Assembly: GCA_037013495.1 (NCBI GenBank)
Contig: CM072801.1
Location: forward strand, 88,087,816-88,151,815
DNA: 64,000 bases
Direction of reading: 5' to 3'
Origin: Hippophae tibetana
Taxonomy: Eukaryota > Streptophyta > Magnoliopsida > Rosales > Elaeagnaceae
Translations under genes and position numbers: made by a program
Shown here: positions 39,801 through 51,808 of the stretch, piece by piece
Numbering within the stretch: position 1 is the stretch's first letter
Layout: each line of letters starts with the position of its first letter
Notes under the pieces: model-generated
Seen by the model: the letters and a program-made list of their open reading frames with translations, nothing else
Databases searched by the model: none
What the model was told of the DNA's origin: nothing

Positions 39801-42709
39801 ACCAAACAATGCAAATCCTTTTGGAGCACAACATATGTACCTATGAACTCAAAGAATAAGAAAGGTTGAATTGCTTAAAACATGGTCAAGATGAGAGAAT
39901 TGGAATCCGAAAGAACAAGAATAGAAAACAAGGTAATAGGGTGCGACCAAATTTTAAGACATCTATAAGTAGTGTAAACGATGGAATCTGGGTTAAAATA
40001 TGAGAATAGAAAAACTACTCCTATAGTGTGTTTTTTATGTAAGGAAACATATTTCCATTTGATATATTATAATAGTCGTTTCGATATACGAGTCAAAAGT
40101 TATAACAATTTACAGTTTCAACCCCAATTTATAACTTCTTTTTGTTTTAAAATTGTGAACTGCAGAAACTTTCTTTCTTTTTTCAAAAAACATAGATTGG
40201 TTGAAAACAAAAATGAATTAACGTGAAAAAAATTTGGTGAAACAAAGGAATGCTAGGAAATGAAATCCAAATAGGAAAAGAATGACAACAAAATTGAAAG
40301 AAAACACTCGACTTGAAGGACACAATTTAATTCTTTTTTCTGATTTCTAACTTAAGAAAGAAGAAAACAATCAAAGGACAAATTTTTATAAATCTAAAAT
40401 TCAAACAATAGATAAATAAAGATAGATATACCATTTTCAACAACCATGGCTATGATACCAAACAATGTAAATCCTTTTGGAAGACAAAATATGTACCTAG
40501 AAACTCAAAGAATAAGAAAGATTGAATTCCTAAAAACATGGTTAAGATGATAGAATTAGAATCTGAAAGAACAAGAATAGAAAACTAAGCAATAGGGTGC
40601 GAAAAAATTTCAGGACGTTATTAAGTAGTATAAACTACGGAATCTGGGTTAAAATATGAGAATAGAAAAACTAATCCTATAGTGTGTTTTTATGTAAGGA
40701 AACATATTTCGATTTGATATATTATAATAGTCGTTTCGATATACGAGTCAAAAGTTATAACAATTTACAGTTTCAACCCCAATTAATAACTTCTTTTTAT
40801 TTTGAAATTGTGAACTGTAAAAACTTTCTTTCTTTTTTCAAAAACATAGATAGGTTGAACACAAAAATGAAATAACGAGAAAAAATACCGTGAAAGTAAG
40901 GAAAGCTACGAAATGAAATCCAAATAGGAAAAGAATGACAACAAAATTGAAAGAAAACACTGCACTTGAAGGACATAATTTAATTCTTTTTTCTGATTTC
41001 AAATTTAAGAAAGAAGAAAACAATCAAAGGACAAATTTTTATAAATCTAAAATTCAAACAATAGATAAATAAAGATAGATACACCATTTTTAACAACTAA
41101 GGCTATTATACCAATCAATGCAAATCCTTTCGGAGGACAACATATGTACCTAGGAACTCAAAGAATAAGAAAGGTTGAATTGCTTAAAACATGGTTAAGA
41201 TGATAGAATTGGATTCCGAAGAAACAAGAATAGAAAACAAGGCAATAGGGTGCGACCAAATTTTAAGACGTCTATAAGTAGTGTAAACGATGGAATCTTG
41301 GTTAAAATATGAGAATAGTAAAACTACTCCTATAGTGTGTTTTTTATGTATGGAAACATATTTCGATTTTATATATTATAATAGTGGTTTCGATATACGA
41401 GTCAAAAGTTATAACAATTTACAGTTTCAACCCCAATTGATAACTTCTTTTTATTTTGAAATTGTGAACAACAGAAACTTTCTTTCTTTTTTCAAAAGCA
41501 TAGATAGGTTGAACACAAAAATGAAATAACGAGAAAAAATACCATGAAAGTAAGGAAAGCTATGAAATGAAATCCAAATAGGAAAAGAATGACAACAAAA
41601 TTGAAAGAAAAAACTGCACTTGAAGGACATAATTTAACTCTTTTTTCTGATTTCAAACTTAAGAAAGAAGAAAACAATCAAAGGAAATTTTTTTATAAAT
41701 CTACAATTCAAACAATAAATAAATAAAGATAGATACACCATTTTTAAAAACTAAGGCTATTATACCAAACAATGCAAATCCTTTTGGAGCACAACATATG
41801 TACCTATGAACTCAAAGAATAAGAAAGGATTGCTTAAAACATTGTTGAGATGATAGAATTGGAATCCGAAAGAACAAGAATAGAAAACTAGGCAATAGGG
41901 TGCGACCAAATTTTAAGATGTCTGTAACTAGTATAAACTACGGAATCTGGATTAAAATATGATAATTGGAAAACCACTACTATAGCTTTTTTTGTATCGA
42001 AACGTGCTTCGATTTGATATATTATAATAGTCGTTTCGATATACGAGGTAAAAGTTATAACAATTTACAGTTTCAACCCCAATTAATAACTTCTTTTTAT
42101 TTTGAAATTGTGAACTGTAGAAACTTTCTTTCTTTTTTCAAAAACATAGATAGGTTGAACACAAAAATGAAATAACGAGAAAAAATACCGTGAAAGTAAG
42201 GAAAGCTACGAAATGAAATCCAAATAGGAAAAGAATGACAACAAAATTGAAAGAAAACACTGCACTTGAAGGACATAATTTAATTCTTTTTTCTGATTTC
42301 AAATTTAAGAAAGAAGAAAACAATCAAAGGACAAATTTTTATAAATCTAAAATTCAAACAATAGATAAATAAAGATAGATACACCATTTTTAACAACTAA
42401 GGCTATTATACCAATCAATGCAAATCCTTTCGGAGGACAACATATGTACCTAGGAACTCAAAGAATAAGAAAGGTTGAATTGCTTAAAACATGGTTAAGA
42501 TGATAGAATTGGATTCCAAAGAAACAAGAATAGAAAACAAGGCAATAGGGTGCGACCAAATTTTAAGACGTCTATAAGTAGTGTAAACGATGGAATCTTG
42601 GTTAAAATATGAGAATAGTAAAACTACTCCTATAGTGTGTTTTTTATGTATGGAAACATATTTCGATTTTATATATTATAATAGTGGTTTCGATATACGA
42701 GTCAAAAGT
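36839..42709 (+). repeat. Region 9a: mosaic of K and L type monomers
   Basis: Monomers start at 36839 (K), 37496, 38146 (K), 38793 (L), 39447 (L), 40101, 40756 (L), 41410 (L) and 42056 (L). K units carry ctatttacag and gcagtaactttgttg. L units carry ttctttttattttg, a ctgcacttgaaggacataattt block and usually ctaaggctattatacc. K units repeat at 1307 bp (36839, 38146). L units at 38793, 39447 and 41410 share the accatgaaagtaaggaaagctatg variant. The order is irregular, consistent with several overlapping small duplications. Confidence 0.83.
39386..39432. repeat. 9-bp inverted repeat flanking an A+T-rich core (example 2)
   Basis: Same geometry as at 12309: tatcgaaac (39386-39394), a 29-bp spacer, gtttcgata (39424-39432). 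Its recurrence with unchanged spacing 27 kb away shows that the dyad belongs to one allelic class of the monomer and is not a single accident. Confidence 0.75.
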
Positions 42710-42879
42710 TTTAACTATTTACAGTTTCAACCCCAATTGATAACTTCTTTTTATTTTGAAATTGTGAACTGCAGTAACTTTGTTGTTTTTTTCAAAAACA
42801 TAGATAGATTGAACACAAAAATGAAATAACCAGAAAAAAATACCGTGAAAGTAAGGATAGCTACGAAATGAAATCCAAA

Positions 42880-44960
42880 TAGGAAAAGAATGACAACAAA
42901 ATTGAAAGAAAACACTCGACTTGAAGGACACAATTTAATTCTTTTTTCTGATTTCTAACTTAAGATAGAAGAAAACTATCAAAGGACAATTTTTTATAAA
43001 TCTAACATTCAAACAATAGATAAATAGAGATAGATAAACCATTTTCAGCAACGAAGGCTATGATTCCAAACAATGCAAATCCTTTTCGCGGACAACAGAT
43101 GTACCTAGGAACACAAAGAATAATAAAGGATTGCTTAAAACATGGTTGAGATGATAGAATTGGAATCCGAAAGAACAAGAATAGAAAACTAGGCAATAGG
43201 GTGCGACCAAATTTTAAGATGTCTGTAAGGAGTATAAACTACGGATCTGGATTAAAATATGATGATTGGAAAACCACTACTATAGCTTTTTATGTATCGA
43301 AACGTGCTTCGATTTGATATATTATAATAGTCGTTTCGATATACGAGGTAAAAGTTATGACCATTTACAGTTTCAACCCCAATTAATAACTTCTTTTTAT
43401 TTTGAAATTGTGAACTGCAGAAACTTTCTTTCTTTTTTCAAAAACATAGATAGGTTGAACACAAAAATGAAATAACGAGAAAAAATACCATGAAAGTAAG
43501 GAAAGCTATGAAATGAAATCCAAATAGGAAAAGAATGACAACCAAATTGAAAGAAAAAACTGCACTTGAAGGACATAATTTAATTCTTTTTTCTGATTTC
43601 AAACTTAAGAAAGAAGAAAACAATCAAAGGAAATTTTTTTATAAATCTACAATTCAAACAATAAATAAATAAAGATAGATACACCATTTTTAACAACTAA
43701 GGCTATTATACCAATCAATGCAAATCCTTTTGGAGGACAACATTTGTACCTAGGAACTCAAAGAATAAGAAAGGTTGAATTGCTTAAAACATGGTTAAGA
43801 TGATAGAATTGGAATCCGAAAGAACAAGAATAGAAAACAAGGTAATAGGGTGCGACCAGAATTTAAGACGTCTATAAGTAGTGTAAACGATGGAATCTGG
43901 GTTAAAATATGAGAATAGAAAAACTACTCCTATAGTGTGTTTTTTATGTATCGAAACGTGCTTCGATTTGATATACTATAATAGTCGTTTCGATATACGA
44001 GTCAAAAGTTATAACAATATACAGTTTCAACCCCAATTGATAACTTCTTTTTGTTTTGAAACTGTGAACTGCAGAAACTTTCTTTCTTTTTTCAAAAGCA
44101 TAGATAGGTTGAACACAAAAATGAAATAACAAGAAAAAATACCGTGAAAGTAAGGAAAGCAACGAAATAAAATCCAAATAAGAAAAATATGACATCAAAA
44201 TTGAAATAAAACACTCGACTTGAAGGACACAATTTAATTCTTTTTTCTGATTTCTGGCTTAAGAAAGAAGAAAACTATCAAAGGACAAATTTTTATAAAT
44301 CGAAAATTCAAACAATAGATAAATAAAGATAGATACACGATTTTCAACAACCAAGGCTATGATACCAAACAATGCAAATCCTTTTGGAGCACAACATATG
44401 TACCTAGGAACTCAAAGAATAAGAAAGGTTGAATTGCTTAAAACATGGTTAAGATGATAGAATTGGAATCCGAAAGAACAAGAATAGAAAACAAGGTAAT
44501 AGGGTGCGGCCAAATTTTAAGACATCTATAAATAGTGTAAACGTTGGAATCTTTGTTAAAATATGAGAATAGAAAACCTACTCCTATACTGTATTTTTTA
44601 TGTAAGGAAACATATTTCTACTTGATATATTATAATACTCGTTTTGATATACGAGTCAAAAGTTATAAGAATTTACAGTTTCAACCCCAATTGATAACTT
44701 CTTTTTATTTTGAAATTGTGAACTGCAGAAACTTTCTTTCTTTTTTCAAAAGCATAGATAGGTTGAACACAAAAATGAAATAACGAGAAAAAATACAGTG
44801 AAAGTAAGGAAAGCTACGAAATGAAATCCAAATAAGAAAAATATGACATCAAAATTGAAAGAAAACACTCGACTTGAAGGACACAATTTAATTCTTTTTT
44901 CTTATTTCTAACTTAAGAAAGAAGAAAACAATCAAAGGACAAATTTTTATAAATCTAAAA
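42880..44960 (+). repeat. 2.1-kb duplicated block, copy 1 (K tail-L-M-N head)
   Basis: This block matches about 47433-49513 at a constant 4553-bp offset without length change. Rare shared variants include aggagtataaactacggatctgg, gaggtaaaagttatgaccattt, acaatatacag, and gttggaatctttg with ctactcctatactg. Only a few substitutions are visible, for example ggacaacatttg against ggacaaaatttg (43735/48288), acacgatttt against acaccatttt (44335/48888) and ctataaatagtg against ctatcaatagtg (44528/49081). Edges are set where clustered differences begin. Confidence 0.87.
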
Positions 44961-46799
44961 TTCAAACAATAGATAAATAAAGATAGATATACCATTTTCA
45001 ACAACCATGGCTATGATACCAAACAATGCAAATCCTTTTGGAGGACAAAATATGTACCTAGAAACTCAAAGAATAAGAAAGATTGAATTGTTAAAAACAT
45101 GGTTAAGATGATAGAATTAGAATCTGAAAGAACAAGAATAGAAAACTAAGCAATAGGGTGCGAAAAAATTTCAGGACGTTATTAAGTAGTATAAACTACG
45201 GAATCTGGGTTAAAATATGAGAATAGAAAAACTAATCCTATATTGTGTTTTTATGTAAGAAAACATATTTCGATTTGATATATTATAATAGTCGTTTCGA
45301 TATACGAGTCAAAAGTTATAACAATTTACAGTTTCAACCCCATTTTATAACTTCTTTTTCTTTTAAAGTTGTGAACTGCAGAAACTTTCTTTCTTTTTTC
45401 AAAAACATAGATAGGTTGAACACAAAAATGAAATAACGTGAAATAAATTCGGTGAAACAAAGGAATGCTACGAAATGAAATCCAAATAGGAAAAGAATGA
45501 CAACAAAATTGAAAGAAAACACTCGACTTGAAGGACACAATTTAATTCTTTTTCCTGATTTCTAAATTAAGATAGAAGAAAACTATCAAAGGACAAATTT
45601 TTATAAATCTAAAATTCAAACAATAGATAAATAGAGATAGATAAACCATTTTCAGCAACCAAGGCTATGATTCCAAACAATGCAAATCCTTTTCGCGGAC
45701 AACAGATGTACCTAGGAACACAAAGAATAAGAAAGGATTGCTTAAAACATGGTTAAGATGATAGAATTGGAATCCGAAAGAACAAGAATAGAAAACTAGG
45801 CAATAGGGTGCGACCAAATTTTAAGATGTCTGTAACTAGTATAAACTACGCAATCTGGATTAAAATATGATGATTGGAAAACCACTGCTATAGCTTTTTA
45901 TGTATCGAAACGTGCTTCGACTTGATATATTATAATAGTGGTTTCGATAAACGAGGTAAAAGTTATAACAATTTACAGTTTCAACCCCAATTAATAACTT
46001 CTTTTTATTTTGAAATTGTGAACTGTAGAAACTTTCTTTCTTTTTTCAAAAACATAGATAGGTTGAACACAAAAATGAAATAACGAGAAAAAATACCGTG
46101 AAAGTAAGGAAAGCTACGAAATGAAATCCAAATAGGAAAAGAATGACAACAAAATTGAAAGAAAACACTGCACTTGAAGGACATAATTTAATTCTTTTTT
46201 CTGATTTCAAATTTAAGAAAGAAGAAAACAATCAAAGGACAAATTTTTATAAATCGAAAATTCAAACAATAGATAAATAAAGATAGATACACCATTTTCA
46301 ACAACCAAGGCTATTATACCAATCAATGCAAATCCTTTCGGAGGACAACATATGTACCTAGGAACTCAAAGAATAAGAAAGGTTGAATTGCTTAAAACAT
46401 GGTTAAGATGATAGAATTGGATTCCGAAGAAAGAAGAATAGAAAACAAGGCAATAGGGTGCGACCAAATTTTAAGACGTCTATAAGTAGTGTAAACGATG
46501 GAATCTTGGTTAAAATATGAGAATAGTAAAACTACTCCTATAGTGTGTTTTTTATGTATGGAAACATATTTCGATTTTATATATTATAATAGTGGTTTCG
46601 ATATACGAGTCAAAAGTTATAACTATTTACAGTTTCAACCCCAATTGATAACTTCTTTTTATTTTGAAATTGTGAACTGCAGTAACTTTGTTGTTTTTTT
46701 CAAAAACATAGATAGATTGAACACAAAAATGAAATAAAGAGAAAAAAATACCGTGAAGGTAAGGATAGCTACGAAATGAAATCCAAATAGGAAAAGAAT

Positions 46800-47260
46800 G
46801 ACAACAAAATTGAAAGAAAACACTCGACTTGAAGGACACAATTTAATTCTTTTTTCTGATTTCTAACTTGAGATAGAAGAAAACTATCAAAGGACAATTT
46901 TTTATAAATCTAACATTCAAACAATAGATAAATAGAGATAGATAAACCATTTTCAACAACGAAGGCTATGATTCCAAACAATGCAAATCCTTTTCGCGGA
47001 CAACAGATGTACCTAGGAACACAAAGAATAATAAAGGATTGCTTAAAACATGGTTGAGATGATAGAATTGGAATCCGAAAGAACAAGAATAGAAAACTAG
47101 GCAATAGGGTGCGACCAAATTTTAAGATGTCTGTAAGGAGTATAAACTACGGATCTGGATTAAAATATGATGATTGGAAAACCACTACTATAGCTTTTTA
47201 TGTATCGAAACGTGCTTCGATTTGATATATTATAATAGTCATTTCGATGTACGAGTCAAA
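46800..47260 (+). repeat. Monomer tail duplicated 645 bp downstream (47445-47905)
   Basis: The 3' two-thirds of the K unit at 46618 and of the T unit at 47264 are nearly identical at a 645-bp offset. They share ctaacttgagatagaag, attttcaacaacgaagg and aggagtataaactacggatctgg. Elsewhere adjacent monomers are clearly different, so this is a single-monomer tandem duplication or conversion. Confidence 0.82.
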
Positions 47261-47432
47261 ATTTATAACGATTTACAGTTTCAACCCCAATTGATAACTT
47301 CTTTTTGTTTTGAAATTGTGAACTGTAGAAAATTTCTTTCTTTTTTCAAAAGCATAGATAGGTTGAACACAAAAATGAAATAACGAGAAAAAATACCGTG
47401 AAAGTAAGGAAAGCTACGAAATGAAATCCAAA

Positions 47433-49513
47433 TAGGAAAAGAATGACAACAAAATTGAAAGAAAACACTCGACTTGAAGGACACAATTTAATTCTTTTTT
47501 CTGATTTCTAACTTGAGATAGAAGAAAACTATCAAAGGACAATTTTTTATAAATCTAACATTCAAACAATAGATAAATAGAGATAGATAAACCATTTTCA
47601 ACAACGAAGGCTATGATTCCAAACAATGCAAATCCTTTTCGCGGACAACAGATGTACCTAGGAACACAAAGAATAATAAAGGATTGCTTAAAACATGGTT
47701 GAGATGATAGAATTGGAATCCGAAAGAACAAGAATAGAAAACTAGGCAATAGGGTGCGACCAAATTTTAAGATGTCTGTAAGGAGTATAAACTACGGATC
47801 TGGATTAAAATATGATGATTGGAAAACCACTACTATAGCTTTTTATGTATCGAAACGTGCTTCGATTTGATATATTATAATAGTCGTTTCGATATACGAG
47901 GTAAAAGTTATGACCATTTACAGTTTCAACCCCAATTAATAACTTCTTTTTATTTTGAAATTGTGAACTGCAGAAACTTTCTTTCTTTTTTCAAAAACAT
48001 AGATAGGTTGAACACAAAAATGAAATAACGAGAAAAAATACCATGAAAGTAAGGAAAGCTATGAAATGAAATCCAAATAGGAAAAGAATGACAACCAAAT
48101 TGAAAGAAAAAACTGCACTTGAAGGACATAATTTAATTCTTTTTTCTGATTTCAAACTTAAGAAAGAAGAAAACAATCAAAGGAAATTTTTTTATAAATC
48201 TACAATTCAAACAATAAATAAATAAAGATAGATACACCATTTTTAACAACTAAGGCTATTATACCAATCAATGCAAATCCTTTTGGAGGACAAAATTTGT
48301 ACCTAGGAACTCAAAGAATAAGAAAGGTTGAATTGCTTAAAACATGGTTAAGATGATAGAATTGGAATCCGAAAGAACAAGAATAGAAAACAAGGTAATA
48401 GGGTGCGACCAGAATTTAAGACGTCTATAAGTAGTGTAAACGATGGAATCTGGGTTAAAATATGAGAATAGAAAAACTACTCCTATAGTGTGTTTTTTAT
48501 GTATCGAAACGTGCTTCGATTTGATATACTATAATAGTCGTTTCGATATACGAGTCAAAAGTTATAACAATATACAGTTTCAACCCCAATTGATAACTTC
48601 TTTTTGTTTTGAAACTGTGAACTGCAGAAACTTTCTTTCTTTTTTCAAAAGCATAGATAGGTTGAACACAAAAATGAAATAACAAGAAAAAATACCGTGA
48701 AAGTAAGGAAAGCAACGAAATAAAATCCAAATAAGAAAAATATGACATCAAAATTGAAATAAAACACTCGACTTGAAGGACACAATTTAATTCTTTTTTC
48801 TGATTTCTGGCTTAAGAAAGAAGAAAACTATCAAAGGACAAATTTTTATAAATCGAAAATTCAAACAATAGATAAATAAAGATAGATACACCATTTTCAA
48901 CAACCAAGGCTATGATACCAAACAATGCAAATCCTTTTGGAGCACAACATATGTACCTAGGAACTCAAAGAATAAGAAAGGTTGAATTGCTTAAAACATG
49001 GTTAAGATGATAGAATTGGAATCCGAAAGAACAAGAATAGAAAACAAGGTAATAGGGTGCGGCCAAATTTTAAGACATCTATCAATAGTGTAAACGTTGG
49101 AATCTTTGTTAAAATATGAGAATAGAAAACCTACTCCTATACTGTATTTTTTATGTAAGGAAACATATTTCTACTTGATATATTATAATACTCGTTTTGA
49201 TATACGAGTCAAAAGTTATAAGAATTTACAGTTTCAACCCCAATTGATAACTTCTTTTTATTTTGAAATTGTGAACTGCAGAAACTTTCTTTCTTTTTTC
49301 AAAAGCATAGATAGGTTGAACACAAAAATGAAATAACGAGAAAAAATACAGTGAAAGTAAGGAAAGCTACGAAATGAAATCCAAATAAGAAAAATATGAC
49401 ATCAAAATTGAAAGAAAACACTCGACTTGAAGGACACAATTTAATTCTTTTTTCTTATTTCTAACTTAAGAAAGAAGAAAACAATCAAAGGACAAATTTT
49501 CATAAATCTAAAA
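47433..49513 (+). repeat. 2.1-kb duplicated block, copy 2
   Basis: Partner of about 42880-44960 at +4553 bp (seven monomers). Left of it the sequence is T-type instead of K-type. Right of it the text changes from atataccattttcaacaaccatgg (copy 1 side) to acaccatttttaacaactaagg. Confidence 0.87.
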
Positions 49514-50169
49514 TTCAAAAAATAGATAAATAAAGATAGATACACCATTTTTAACAACTAAGGCTATTATACCAATCAATGCAAATCCTTTTGGAGGACA
49601 ACATATGTACCTAGGAACTCAAAGATTAAGAAAGTTGAATTGCTAAAAACATGGTTAAGATGATAGAATTGGAATCTGAAAGAACAAGAATAGAAAATTA
49701 AGCAATAGGGTGCGACCAAATTTCAAGATGTCTGTAAGAAGTATAAACTACGGAATCTGGGTTAAAATATGAGAATAGAAAAACTACTCCTATAGTGTGT
49801 TTTTTATGTATTGAAACATATTTCGATTTGATATATTATAATAGTCGTTTCGATATACGAGTCAAAAGTTATAACAATTTACAGTTTCAACGCCAATTGT
49901 TACCTACTTTTTGTTTTGAAATTGTGAACTACAGAAACTTTCTTTCTTTTTTCAAAAACATAGATAGGTTGAACACAAAAATGATATAACGAGAAAAAAT
50001 ACCGTGAAAGTAAGTAAAGCTACGAAATAAAATCCAAATAGGAAAAATATGACAACAAAATTAAAATAAAACACTCGACTTGAAGGACACAATTTAATTC
50101 TTTTTTCTGATTTCTCTCTTAAGAAAGAAGAAAACTATCAAAGGAGAAATTTTTATAAATCGAAAATTC

Positions 50170-50186
50170 AAACAATAGATACACCA
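50170..50186 (+). other. 14-bp contraction in the GATA-rich stretch
   Basis: Typical units read aatagataaataaagatagatacacc; this unit reads aatagatacacc, 14 bp shorter. D-type units (near 21171, 24418, 27021 and 29624) have an intermediate form 7 bp shorter than the full one. Slippage between repeated aga/gat words is the likely cause. Confidence 0.75.
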
Positions 50187-51808
50187 TTTTCAACAACCAA
50201 GGCTATGATACCAAACAATGCAAATCCTTTTGGAGCACAACATATGTACCTAGGAAGTCAAAGAATAAGAAAGGTTGAATTGCTTAAAATATGGTTAAGA
50301 TGAGAGAATTGGAATCCGAAAGAACAAGAATAGAAAACAAGGGAATAGGGTGCGACCAAATTTTAAGATATCTATAAGTAGTGTAAACGATGGAATCTGG
50401 GTGAAAATATGATAATAGAAAAACTAATCCTATAGTGTGTTTTTTATGTAAGGAAACATATTTCGATTTGATATATTATAATAGTCATTTCGATATACGA
50501 GTCAAAAGTTATAACAATTTACAGTTTCAACCCCAATTTATAACTTCTTTTTGTTTTGAAATTGTGAACTGCAGAAAATTTCTTTCTTTTTTCAAAAGCA
50601 TAGATAGGTTGAACACAAAAATGAAATAACGAGAAAAAAAACCGTGAAAGTAAGGAAAGCTAGGAAATGAAATCCAAATAGGAAAAGAATGATATCAAAA
50701 TTGAAAGAAAACACTTGACTTGAAGGACACAATTTAATTCTTTTTTCTGATTTCTAACTTAAGAAAGAAGAAAACTATCAAAGGACAAATTTTTATAAAT
50801 ATAAAATTCAAACAATAGATAAATAGAGATAGATAAACCATTTTCAACAACGAAGGCTATGATTCCAAATATTGCAAATCCTTTTCGTGGACAACAGATG
50901 TACCTAGGAACACAAAGAATAAGAAAGGATTGCTTAAAACATGGTTAAGATGATAGAATTGGAATCCGAAAGAACAAGAATAGAAAACTAGGCAATAGGG
51001 TGCGACCAAATTTTAAGATGTGTGTAAGTAGTATAAACTACGGAATCTGGATTAAAATATTATGATTGGAAAACCACTGCTATAGATTTTTATGTATCGA
51101 AACGTGCTTCGATTTGATATATTATAATAGTCATTTCGATGTACGAGTCAAAATTTATAACGATTTACAGTTTCAACCCCAATTGATAACTTCTTTTTGT
51201 TTTGAAATTGTGAACTGTAGAAAATTTCTTTCTTTTTTCAAAAGCATAGATAGGTTGAACACAAAAATGAAATAACGAGAAAAAATACCGTGAAAGTAAG
51301 GAAAGCTACGAAATGAAATCCAAATAGGAAAAGAATGACAACAAAATTGAAAGATAACACTGTACTTGAAGGACATAATTTAATTCTTTTTCTGATTTCA
51401 AACATAAGAAAGAAGAAAACAATCAAAGGACAAATTTTTATAAATCTAAAATTCAAACAATAGATAAATAAAGATTGATACACCATTTTTAACAACTAAG
51501 GCTATTATACCAATCAAAGCAAATCCTTTTGGATGACAACATATGTACCTAGGAACTCAAAGAATAGGAAAGGTTGAATTGCTTAAAACATGGTTAAGAT
51601 GATAGAATTTGAATCTGAAAGAACAAGAATAGAAAACAAGGTAATAGGGTGCGACCAGATTTTAAGACGTCTATTAGTAGTGTAAACGATGGAATTTGGG
51701 TTAAAATATGAGCATAGAAAAAATACTCCTATAGTGTGTTTTTTATATATGGAAACATATTTCGATTTGATATACTATAATAGTCGTTTCGATATACGAG
51801 TAAAATGT

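Larger units (their letters stand above)
42710..51808 (+). repeat. Region 9b: mosaic with a 4553-bp-spaced duplication
   Basis: Monomers start at 42710 (K), 43356 (L), 44010 (M), 44664 (N), 45317, 45964 (L), 46618 (K), 47264 (T), 47909 (L), 48563 (M), 49217 (N), 49870, 50510 and 51156 (T). The block L-M-N recurs at 4553 bp, and K recurs at 3908 bp (42710, 46618). The T unit head (cgatgtacgagtcaaaattt) recurs at 3892 bp. The unit at 49870 is 640 bp long because 14 bp are missing from its GATA-rich stretch near 50180. Confidence 0.85.
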
